The notes beneath the pieces are model-generated. The model saw only the letters and a list, made by a program, of their open reading frames with translations. It ran no database searches and was not told where the DNA came from. Positions 8,001 through 15,348 of a DNA stretch of 54,911 bases are shown here, one piece after another. The stretch spans positions 1 to 54,911 of the forward strand of contig CANQQJ010000022.1 in assembly GCA_947625905.1 (NCBI GenBank), given 5' to 3'. Made by a program: the position numbers and the translations under genes. Numbering within the stretch: the first letter of the stretch is position 1; the number at the start of each line of letters is the position of its first letter. This DNA is from an uncultured Clostridia bacterium (GTDB taxonomy: Bacteria; Bacillota; Clostridia; Monoglobales; Monoglobaceae).

Positions 8001-10538
8001 ATGAAACGCGTTATCGAGGCTTTAAATAACAAACCCGAAAATTACATACTGCCTCTTTTCTGGCAGCACGGCGAGGACGCGGAAACGATCCGCCGCGAGA
8101 TAAACAAGATGCGCGAGGCGGGGATAGGCGCGTTCTGCGTGGAGTCCCGCCCGTTTGAGGACTTCTGCGGCGATAAATGGTGGGATAACCTTGACAACAT
8201 AATCGCCGAGGCTAAGCGCCTCGGCATGCGCGTCTGGATATTTGACGACAAGCACTTCCCCAGCGGCTACGCGAACGGCGTTTTTGAAAACAAGCGCCCC
8301 GATCTGCGCAAGCGCCACCTGATCGAAAAAAACGCGGACGTTTTCGGCCCGCGGAAGGACGCGGCGATCCTGCTGCCCGAGCTCAAGCCCGAGTTTGACG
8401 AGCGCCTCGTCGGGGCGGCCGCGATGCGCCGAAGCGGCGAGGGCGAAAATCTCACCGGCGAGGCGATCGACCTGACCGAAAACATCCGCGACGGAATGTT
8501 GTGGTTCGACGTGCCCGAGGGCGTGTGGCGGGTGTTCTTTTTTATCGACACCCGCGACGGGGTGAGCGGACGCTCCGCATATATGCTGGACCCGCTTGAT
8601 CCCGAGTCCTGCAAAATGATGATCAACGAGGTGTACGAGCCCCACTACAGACGGTACAAAGCCGAGTTCGGCAAAACCATAGCCGGCTTTTTCAGCGACG
8701 AGCCCGGCTTCCGCAATCTGCCGAAGGGCTATAACACTTCGGTCGGTACCGCGGACGCGGCCCTGCCCTGGAACGCCGCGCTTGCCGATATAATATCAAA
8801 AGCCGCGGGCCGCCCGGCAATATGCGCGCTGGCGGCGCTTTGGCACGACTGCGGCGGTATCACGCCGAAGGTCGGACACGCCTACATGGACGCTGTCTCA
8901 AAAATGTACAGCGAAAACTTCTGCAAAATGCTCGGAAACTGGTGCCGCGAGCGCGGCGTTATGTATATCGGCCATGTGCTTGAGGACATGAACGTCAGCT
9001 CCCGCCTGGGCCCCGGCGCGGGACACTATTTCCGCGCGCTCGCGGGGCAGGACATGTCGGGCATCGACGCGGTGTACCATCAGCTGCTGCCCGGCTTCGG
9101 CGATATGAGCCACGCGGTCTTCGCCTCCACCCGAAACAACGACCCCGAGTTTTACGACTTCGCTCTCGGCAAACTTGGCGCCTCGATGGCGCACATACAG
9201 CCGAACAAAAACGGCCGCGCCCTGTGCGAGTGCTTCGGTGGCTACGGCTGGGCCGAGGGTCTTCCGCTGATGAAGTGGCAGATCGACCACTTTCTGGCGG
9301 CGGGGATAAATTATTTTGTTCCCCACGCGTTTTCGCCCAAGGAAAACGACCCCGACTGTCCGCCCCACCTCTACGGCGGCGGCAAAAATCCCCAATACGA
9401 GTATCTGAAAAATTTGTGCGGTTACATGAACCGCATGTGCCATATGCTGAGCGGCGGCAAAACAGCGCCGAGCGCCGCCGTGATATACCACGCCGAGGCC
9501 GAATGGTGCGGCGGGAAATATATGCTCGAGCAAAAGCCGCTCAAAAAATTGCTGCAAAACCAAATCGACTGCGACATCATACCGTTTGAGGCCATAGACG
9601 ACGGCGAGGTCAAAGACGGCCGCCTCGCGATAAACGGCACGGTCTATCCCTGCGTCATCGTTCCGTATGCCGAAACGCTGCCGCCCGGCTGCCTCGCGCG
9701 GCTCGAGCGCCTCAAGCAAAACGGCGCCGACGTTGTGTTCACCGACGCGCCGCCCAAAAATTACGAAAACCCGCTGAATATCCCGTCGATCCCCCTTGAA
9801 AATATCGCGGAGCACGCAGAAAAATACGCAGACATAAAGCTCTCCGCTCCGTTTGAGGACCTGCGCGTCCTGCACTATGTCCGCGGCAAAACGCATATAT
9901 ACCTGCTGAACAACGAGAGTCTAAGCCGCGTCTTTGACGGCCGCGCCGCGTTTTCGCAAAGCGGAAAGTGCGCGGTCTGCGACCCGACGGAAAACACGCT
10001 CCGCTGCGCCGACGCGGGCGGCGGCCTGCGCCTTGTGATCGAGCCTTACCGTCCGCTTATGGTCATATTCGGAGACGTGCCCGAAGATCTTGAGCCCTAC
10101 GCCCCCGATCTTCCCGAGATGACCGAGCGGGAGCTCAAATTCGATATCGACATATCCGAAAACGGCAAGGACTTCGCGCCCTACAGAAGGTCAAGCGCCC
10201 TTGTGAACATAACCGCCCCCAATGCCCTGCCGCGGTTCTGCGGCAAAATACGCTATCGCGCCGAGCTCGAATCCCCCGGAGGAGCCGCGGTGATCGACCT
10301 CGGCGAAGTCGGCGAAATCGCGGAGCTTTTTGTAAACGGCGAAAAAATCGGCTGCCGCATCTGTCCGCCATACAGGTTTTCGGCCGAATTAAAAAAAGGC
10401 GTAAGCCGCCTTGAAATAATTATCACAAACAACCCCGCCTACCGCGAGCGCGACAAGTACTCGCGCTTCATAGCCCTGTCGCCCTCCGGCCTTATAGGCC
10501 CCGTAAAAATCGGATATATCGGCCCCGCCCGCTTTTAA
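8001..10538 (+). CDS. GH106-like (alpha-L-rhamnosidase-like) glycoside hydrolase, probably cytoplasmic
   Basis: An 845-residue protein with no signal peptide. The N-terminal part has the barrel-like segments typical of GH106-like proteins: FWQHGEDAETIRREINKM, AEAKRLGMRVWIFDD with KHFPSGYANG, and acidic candidate catalytic sites in IAGFFSDEPGFRN and ALCECFGGYGWAEGL. The C-terminal 150 residues look like a jelly-roll sugar-binding domain (VIDLGEVGEIAELFVNGEKIG). The ATG at 8001 follows AAGGGGG and matches the promoter; the frame extends upstream but through repeat sequence. Substrate cannot be read from sequence, and rhamnosidase activity is only suggested by fold resemblance. It stands alone between repeat clusters, without a transporter or regulator beside it. 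Confidence 0.72.
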   Translation: MKRVIEALNNKPENYILPLFWQHGEDAETIRREINKMREAGIGAFCVESRPFEDFCGDKWWDNLDNIIAEAKRLGMRVWIFDDKHFPSGYANGVFENKRPDLRKRHLIEKNADVFGPRKDAAILLPELKPEFDERLVGAAAMRRSGEGENLTGEAIDLTENIRDGMLWFDVPEGVWRVFFFIDTRDGVSGRSAYMLDPLDPESCKMMINEVYEPHYRRYKAEFGKTIAGFFSDEPGFRNLPKGYNTSVGTADAALPWNAALADIISKAAGRPAICALAALWHDCGGITPKVGHAYMDAVSKMYSENFCKMLGNWCRERGVMYIGHVLEDMNVSSRLGPGAGHYFRALAGQDMSGIDAVYHQLLPGFGDMSHAVFASTRNNDPEFYDFALGKLGASMAHIQPNKNGRALCECFGGYGWAEGLPLMKWQIDHFLAAGINYFVPHAFSPKENDPDCPPHLYGGGKNPQYEYLKNLCGYMNRMCHMLSGGKTAPSAAVIYHAEAEWCGGKYMLEQKPLKKLLQNQIDCDIIPFEAIDDGEVKDGRLAINGTVYPCVIVPYAETLPPGCLARLERLKQNGADVVFTDAPPKNYENPLNIPSIPLENIAEHAEKYADIKLSAPFEDLRVLHYVRGKTHIYLLNNESLSRVFDGRAAFSQSGKCAVCDPTENTLRCADAGGGLRLVIEPYRPLMVIFGDVPEDLEPYAPDLPEMTERELKFDIDISENGKDFAPYRRSSALVNITAPNALPRFCGKIRYRAELESPGGAAVIDLGEVGEIAELFVNGEKIGCRICPPYRFSAELKKGVSRLEIIITNNPAYRERDKYSRFIALSPSGLIGPVKIGYIGPARF

Positions 10539-10549
10539 CCGTTTCGTTT

Positions 10550-10725
10550 TCAAGCGGGCGGCCAAGGTCGTCCGCCCCTACGAACGTAGTGATTAGTGAT
10601 TAGCGAATAGTAATTACGCGAAGATGGTTAGCGAAAATCTTTCGCTTATTCCCGCGAACGCAAGAGTCGGGCTCGCCCCTTGGGGAGAGCTGTCAGCGCA
10701 GCTGAACGAGAGGAAGACCTCGCCA
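10550..10725. repeat. Dispersed repeat cluster abutting a truncated gene
   Basis: It combines a GCGGGCGG...CCGCCCCTACG module (10554-10581), the GAACGTAGTGATTAG sequence also seen at 7735-7749, and GTCGGGCTCGCCCCTTGGGGAGAG near 10667-10687, which is the reverse complement of a segment near 20657-20681. The cluster ends next to the stop codon of the broken gene at 10732-11020, so insertion may have cut that gene short. Confidence 0.65.
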
Positions 10726-10731
10726 ATCATT

Positions 10732-11020
10732 TTATTTTTCGCCGAAATATTCCGTTATTAAGGTGCGCAGCGGAACCTCGATCTCGCCCTTTTCGTTAAG
10801 AGCGCCGTCGCAGATCACATATATCCCGGGGTCCGCGCCGTCCTTCCGCATCATCAGCGGTATGTCAAGAGCGTTTTCCGCCAAAATAAACCGAGTACTC
10901 ATGATAGGGTCCGCCCGCGATCCCGCCGACAGTGTCGGCGCTGCCCAATACGGACACGGATAAAACACAAAACGCCAAGGCCGGCATTGCCGGAATTTTG
11001 ATAAATTTTTTGTTTTTCAT
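10732..11020 (-). pseudogene. Frameshifted, truncated secreted protein with a copper-amine-oxidase-like N domain
   Basis: From an ATG at 11020 the frame gives a signal-peptide-like start (MKNKKFIKIPAMPALAF...) and reaches VYFGGKRS before stopping. The next frame continues as NALDIPLMMRKDG and EIEVPLRTLITEYFGEK, the pattern of the Cu_amine_oxidN1-type domain found in many Clostridia cell-surface proteins. One extra base in the A run at 10874-10877 would join the two halves into a roughly 95-residue product. The family domain usually continues past the stop at 10732, so the gene also looks truncated next to a repeat. A clean promoter remains upstream. A sequencing error is the main alternative. 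Confidence 0.6.
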
Positions 11021-11105
11021 ATTGATCACCGATATCCTTTCTTTTTTGATAATTAATTTTTAAATCAGCCGCCGATTCTTGTTCTACAATTTGTGGCACA
11101 TCTAT

Positions 11106-11134
11106 ATTCTACATCATATAGAAGTATTTGTCAA
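11106..11134 (-). promoter_or_regulatory. Promoter reading toward the 11020 pseudogene
   Basis: On the minus strand TTGACA (11129-11134) and TAGAAT (11106-11111) are 17 nt apart. The start would be near 11099. A leader of about 80 nt precedes the ATG, whose ribosome-binding site (AAAGGA, about 14 nt away, or GGTGA, 5 nt away) is poor. Confidence 0.75.
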
Positions 11135-11222
11135 GGACTTTTTTAAAATATTTAAAATATATCAAATACCAACATATCGGCAACGGTTGTATACCATGTC
11201 CTTACACCGATTAAAACCACTC

Positions 11223-11249
11223 AAAAAGGGCCGCGCGTCTGCGCGGCCC
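11223..11249 (-). terminator. Terminator of spoVG
   Basis: On the minus strand GGGCCGCGC-AGAC-GCGCGGCCC is followed by TTTTT, starting 12 nt after the spoVG stop. Confidence 0.92.
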
Positions 11250-11260
11250 GTTAAAATTTC

Positions 11261-11548
11261 CTATAATTCTTGTTCCTGCGGTGCCTCTTCATCCAATACT
11301 TCCTGATACTTCGCGAGTATCTGCTCGTTAAGCATTGTTCTTGTAGTAGAATTAATCGGATGCGCTATGTCCTTGTATTCTCCGTCCGGTGTCTTTCTGC
11401 TGGGCATAGCCGTAAACAGTCTGCCTTCCTGGCCTTCGATGATTTTTATGTCATGAACCACGAATGCGTCATCAAAAGTTACTGAAACAACTGCCTTCAT
11501 TCTTCCGTCAGCGTTAATCCTTCTGACTCTGATATCTGTAATCAGCAT
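11261..11548 (-). CDS. spoVG: SpoVG septation/RNA-binding regulator
   Basis: A 95-residue protein matching SpoVG from end to end: [20 protein letters not shown], the [17 protein letters not shown] core and the [20 protein letters not shown] segment. SpoVG is a small site-specific nucleic-acid binding protein that affects asymmetric septation and sporulation in Bacillus and many other processes in non-sporulating Firmicutes, so it does not prove spore formation here. The acidic C-terminal tail (EEAPQEQEL) is typical. The gene is monocistronic, with its own terminator, and divergent from murC across a 177-nt AT-rich gap. I could not identify a convincing sigma-H site for it. Confidence 0.97.
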   Translation of the reverse strand: MLITDIRVRRINADGRMKAVVSVTFDDAFVVHDIKIIEGQEGRLFTAMPSRKTPDGEYKDIAHPINSTTRTMLNEQILAKYQEVLDEEAPQEQEL

Positions 11549-11659
11549 ACTACTCCATCCTTTCCCGGATTTCTCCGCATATTTTTAACCTTTCTAACCT
11601 TATATAACCTCAATCCTTTCTTTCTCTTTCAAAAATTTCAACTTTGTGCGTATATATTC

Positions 11660-11688
11660 TTGAAATATTTTCAAATATATAGTATACT
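11660..11688 (+). promoter_or_regulatory. Promoter of murC-rsmG-clc
   Basis: TTGAAA (11660-11665), 17 nt, TATACT (11683-11688), with a predicted start near 11695 and a short leader to the ATG at 11726. Confidence 0.8.
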
Positions 11689-11725
11689 ACACTAAGAACC
11701 ACTATTGAAAGAGGGTAACGTTAAT

Positions 11726-13123
11726 ATGAATAAATTTTCCATAGCCGACATTCCGAAGGGCGCGCACGTGCACATGATCGGCATCGGCGGAATAAGCATG
11801 AGCGGCATTGCGGAAATGCTGCTAAGCTTCGGATACAAGGTGTCCGGCAGTGATACAAAGTCATCCGGTCTGACCGACCGTCTGAAGCAAAACGGCGCCG
11901 AAATATATATCGGTCAACGCGCCGAAAATATAAAAAGTCCCGATGTTGTGTGCTACACCGCCGCGATAAGCGACGATAACCCCGAGCTTGCCGCCGCGCG
12001 TGCGCTCGGCGTGCCCGTTTTGGAACGCGCGGAAATGCTCGGCGCGCTGCTCAAGCTCTATAAGTACCCTGTGGCGGTCGCGGGCACTCACGGAAAAACC
12101 ACAACATCATCCATGCTGTCGCTGGTGCTTCTCGCCGCGGAAAAAGATCCCACGATCCTGATAGGCGGAGAACTGCGCCAAATAGGCGGAAATTACCGCA
12201 TCGGCGGCTCCGAGTATCTGCCTTTTGAGGCCTGCGAATACGTGGACAGCTTTCTCTGCTTTGATCCGTTTGTATCGATAGTCACGAACATAGAAGAAGA
12301 CCACCTTGATTATTTTAAAGACCTTAATCACATTATATCATCTTTTATGAAATTTACAAGTCTAACTGATACTAATGGGTGTAATATTGTTTGTATTGAC
12401 GAAAATAGCACCCAAAATATTGTGCAAAATGTCGAAAAAAACACGTTGACATATGGTCTGAAAAACGAAAACGCGGATTACACAGCCAAAAATATATCTC
12501 TGCGAGATAAAGGTTATCCTTGTTTTGATATTTATAATAAAGATAGATTAATATGTCATGTTGACTTAAATATCGTGGGCGAGCATAATATCTGCAACGC
12601 GGTCGGCGTCGCGGCGGCCTGCGATTTTCTCGGGATAGCCCCCGAATATATCAAAAAAGGCCTTGAGGAGTTCACCGGCACCCACAGAAGATTCGAGAAG
12701 CTCGGCAAGGCGGCCTGCGGCTCGGATGTGGTCGACGACTACGCCCACCACCCGACCGAGATCAGAGCCACCCTGAGCGCCGCAAAAAAAATGGGATACG
12801 ACAACGTGTGGGTCGTGTTCCAGCCCCACACCTACAGCAGAACGGCGGCGTTTTTAGACGATTTCGCCGCAGCTCTCGGCGGGGCCGACAGAGTTATGAT
12901 AGCCGACATATATCCCGCCAGAGAGAAATACGACGGTACCGTCCATTCCTGCGACCTGGCAAGAAGGATCAAGAGCGCGGTCTATATGAACGACATGCGG
13001 GCGATAAAGCGCTATCTGCTTGAAAACGCGGGCAAAAACGACCTGATAATCACCATGGGAGCGGGAAACATCTGCAATCTGGGCTGCGCGCTGACCGACA
13101 GTTCCAAGGAAAATCTGATATGA
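11726..13123 (+). CDS. murC: UDP-N-acetylmuramate--L-alanine ligase
   Basis: This cytoplasmic Mur ligase (465 residues) adds the first amino acid of the peptidoglycan stem peptide. It has the N-terminal nucleotide-binding motif HMIGIGGISMSGIA, the ATP loop GTHGKTTTSSML and the C-terminal DDYAHHPTEIRATL region. The ATG at 11726 follows GAAAGAGGG; a TTG 21 nt upstream is in frame but would overlap that site. The stop overlaps rsmG by ATGA. Codons between about 12305 and 12575 are strikingly AT-rich compared with the rest of the gene, which may reflect recombination with a foreign allele. Confidence 0.96.
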   Translation: MNKFSIADIPKGAHVHMIGIGGISMSGIAEMLLSFGYKVSGSDTKSSGLTDRLKQNGAEIYIGQRAENIKSPDVVCYTAAISDDNPELAAARALGVPVLERAEMLGALLKLYKYPVAVAGTHGKTTTSSMLSLVLLAAEKDPTILIGGELRQIGGNYRIGGSEYLPFEACEYVDSFLCFDPFVSIVTNIEEDHLDYFKDLNHIISSFMKFTSLTDTNGCNIVCIDENSTQNIVQNVEKNTLTYGLKNENADYTAKNISLRDKGYPCFDIYNKDRLICHVDLNIVGEHNICNAVGVAAACDFLGIAPEYIKKGLEEFTGTHRRFEKLGKAACGSDVVDDYAHHPTEIRATLSAAKKMGYDNVWVVFQPHTYSRTAAFLDDFAAALGGADRVMIADIYPAREKYDGTVHSCDLARRIKSAVYMNDMRAIKRYLLENAGKNDLIITMGAGNICNLGCALTDSSKENLI

Positions 13124-13821
13124 ACAGAGAGCTTTTTGAAAAAGGGCTGAGCGTGCTCGGTCTTAAAACCGACGCGGAAACGACCGCAAAATTTGCGCGG
13201 TACTCCGAAATGCTCAAAGAGTATAACGAAAAGGTCAATCTGACCGCCATCACCGACGACGACGGGATCGCGGTCAAGCATTTTCTGGACTCGCTGCTGC
13301 CCCTCAAATACATCGACATACGCGGCTCCGTTGCGGACATCGGCACAGGCGCGGGCTTTCCGGGCATTCCGATAAAGCTGATGCGGCCCGATATAAAACC
13401 GACGCTGATAGACTCGCTGAACAAAAGAGTCAATTTTCTCAATTCCGTCTCGGACGAGCTGGGTCTCAAAGCCGAATGCGTTCACGGCAGGGCCGAGGAG
13501 CTGGCGCGGAAAGAATACCGCGAAAAATTCGATTTTGCGCTGTCGCGCGCGGTGGCGAACATGACCGCTCTGTCGGAATACTGCCTGCCGTTTGTGAAGG
13601 TCGGCGGAAAATTCATCGCTCTTAAGTCGGGGGGAGCGGACGCCGAGATCGAGGCGGCGCGGCCCGCCATCGGCACTTTGGGCGGCAGGATATCGGAGAT
13701 CATCACCGCTCCGCTGCCCGAAAGCGATATTACGCGCAAGATCGTTGTGATAGAAAAAATCAAGCCGACGCCCACAGCCTTTCCGCGCTCGGCAAAAAAA
13801 ATAAAAGGAGCCAAAAAATGA
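13120..13821 (+). CDS. rsmG: 16S rRNA (guanine-527-N7) methyltransferase
   Basis: A 233-residue class I SAM-dependent methyltransferase of the RsmG/GidB family, which modifies G527 of 16S rRNA. Family marks are YNEKVNLTAITD, the SAM site VADIGTGAGFPGIPIKL, SLNKRVNFLN and the ALSRAVANM segment. Length is normal. It starts inside the murC stop (ATGA) and ends in another ATGA overlap with the ClC gene, so the three are probably translated in a coupled way. The usual gidA/mnmE neighbours are not here. Confidence 0.95.
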   Translation: MNRELFEKGLSVLGLKTDAETTAKFARYSEMLKEYNEKVNLTAITDDDGIAVKHFLDSLLPLKYIDIRGSVADIGTGAGFPGIPIKLMRPDIKPTLIDSLNKRVNFLNSVSDELGLKAECVHGRAEELARKEYREKFDFALSRAVANMTALSEYCLPFVKVGGKFIALKSGGADAEIEAARPAIGTLGGRISEIITAPLPESDITRKIVVIEKIKPTPTAFPRSAKKIKGAKK

Positions 13822-15035
13822 AAACAAAGAACAATAACAGGATTGTTTTTATATTGCTCGGCGCCGCGGCGGGCGCTGTCATCGGCGGAATAATCTGGGC
13901 GTTCATGCGCGTTATGCACCTGCTCATTGAATTGCTTTGGGACTATATTCCGGGCATTGTGCATATTCCGGGCTACACGGTGCTGATGTGCTTGCTGGGA
14001 GGTATCGTGATCGGAATTATACAAAAGAAGTACGGCCCGTGTCCCGACGACCTTCATCAGGTCATGGCAAAGTACAAGCGAGACGGCAGATATCCGTATA
14101 ATAACATTTTGATCATGCTGATCGCCGCGCTGATGCCGCTGATATTCGGCGGAGCGATAGGCCCCGAGGCAGGCCTTACGGGGGTTATTGTGGGACTGTG
14201 CTGCTGGGCTGGAGATAATTTTAAATATGCGGGCAAGTATATGTCCGAGCTGCCGGAAATAGGAATTTCAACAACTCTTGGCATTGTGTTCCGTTCCCCG
14301 CTTTTTGGATTTATAGAACCGATCGAGAATGATGATGAAGATGAATTCGTCCTCCCGAAAGCATCAAAAACAACCGCGATATTCTGCGCTGTATTGACGG
14401 GTTTCGGTATATTCATGCTGCTAAGCAAATTTTTAGGTTCCGGCGCCGGAATGCCGCGTTTTGAAAAAGTGTCGATAGAGAGAGGCGAGCTGCTGTTTGC
14501 CGTGCCTGTGCTGGCGATCAGCGTTGTCCTTGGCTATGTTTACATGATTTTTGACAAATTGACACAAGCGGCGGCGGAAAAACTCGGAGGAAGATATTTT
14601 ATAATGGCGGTTATCGCGGCGCTTGTTCTGGGAATAATCGGCACTGTTTTCCCGATCGCAATGTTCTCCGGTGAGGAGGAGATTCAAAAGCTCACCGATA
14701 CATACACTCAATATCCGTTGTATCTGCTGTTTATAATACCTGTTATAAAGGTCTTTTTAATAAATATGTGTATACGTTTCGGCTGGCGCGGCGGAAGCTT
14801 TTTCCCGTCAATATTTGCCGGAGTCTGCTTAGGCTACGCATGCTCGGCCGCGTTCGGCATAGACCCTGTTTTCGCGGTCTCAATATCGGCCGCGGCGGTT
14901 ATGACCACCATTATGCGAAAGCCGCTGGCGGTTGCGCTGCTGCTGCTCTTGTGTTTCCCTGTGAGCAATCTGATTTATATACTCGCCGCCGCGTTCCTGG
15001 CATCAATAATGCCTGTTCCGAAAAGTCTTAAATAA
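13818..15035 (+). CDS. ClC-family chloride channel or anion/proton exchanger
   Basis: A 405-residue polytopic membrane protein with about ten hydrophobic segments. The ClC fold is suggested by GGAIGPEAGLTGVI near residue 112 and, later, FGWRGGSFFPSIFAGVCLG, matching the second selectivity-filter half. Where classical exchangers have GREGP with the gating glutamate, this protein has GAIGP, so the external gating Glu appears absent; this is also seen in other ClC branches. A charged loop with an acidic run (ENDDEDEF) lies mid-protein. The ATG overlaps the rsmG stop. Ion preference and channel-versus-exchanger behaviour cannot be decided from sequence. Confidence 0.85.
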   Translation: MKTKNNNRIVFILLGAAAGAVIGGIIWAFMRVMHLLIELLWDYIPGIVHIPGYTVLMCLLGGIVIGIIQKKYGPCPDDLHQVMAKYKRDGRYPYNNILIMLIAALMPLIFGGAIGPEAGLTGVIVGLCCWAGDNFKYAGKYMSELPEIGISTTLGIVFRSPLFGFIEPIENDDEDEFVLPKASKTTAIFCAVLTGFGIFMLLSKFLGSGAGMPRFEKVSIERGELLFAVPVLAISVVLGYVYMIFDKLTQAAAEKLGGRYFIMAVIAALVLGIIGTVFPIAMFSGEEEIQKLTDTYTQYPLYLLFIIPVIKVFLINMCIRFGWRGGSFFPSIFAGVCLGYACSAAFGIDPVFAVSISAAAVMTTIMRKPLAVALLLLLCFPVSNLIYILAAAFLASIMPVPKSLK

Positions 15036-15079
15036 TATACATAATATACGGTCGTAAACAAAATTTTTTCAAAAAACTA

Positions 15080-15109
15080 TTGACAATACGGGCTTTGATG
15101 TGCTATTAT
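15080..15109 (+). promoter_or_regulatory. Promoter of the tRNA-Asp/tRNA-Thr operon
   Basis: TTGACA (15080-15085) and TATTAT (15104-15109) with an 18-nt spacer, start near 15116, nine bases before the tRNA-Asp. Confidence 0.8.
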
Positions 15110-15124
15110 AGTATAGCTGTTTAC

Positions 15125-15201
15125 GGTCCGGTAGTTCAGTTGGTTAGAATGCCAGCCTGTCACGCTGGAGGTCGTGGGTTCGAACCCCATCCGGATCGCC
15201 A
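15125..15201 (+). tRNA. tRNA-Asp (GTC)
   Basis: A full 77-nt cloverleaf with encoded CCA. The acceptor arm GGTCCGG pairs with CCGGATC (one G-U). The anticodon loop CTGTCAC gives anticodon GTC, and the T arm is GTGGG-TTCGAAC-CCCAT. Cotranscribed with the tRNA-Thr 2 nt downstream. Confidence 0.97.
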
Positions 15202-15203
15202 AC

Positions 15204-15279
15204 GCTGCCTTAGCTCAGCAGGCAGAGCACTTCCTTGGTAAGGAAGAGGTCGGCAGTTCGAATCTGCTAGGCAGCTCCA
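15204..15279 (+). tRNA. tRNA-Thr (GGT)
   Basis: A full 76-nt cloverleaf with encoded CCA. The acceptor arm GCTGCCT pairs with AGGCAGC. The loop CTTGGTAA gives anticodon GGT, and the T arm is CGGCAG-TTCGAAT-CTGCT. Confidence 0.97.
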
Positions 15280-15280
15280 A

Positions 15281-15309
15281 AGGCGCCGCGCAAAAGCGCG
15301 GCGCCTTTT
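15281..15309 (+). terminator. Terminator of the tRNA operon
   Basis: GGCGCCGCG-CAAAAG-CGCGGCGCC followed by TTTT, 2 nt after the tRNA-Thr CCA end. Confidence 0.9.
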
Positions 15310-15348
15310 AAACCATATAGTATAAAAGTATTTTTTTGGAGGGAAACC

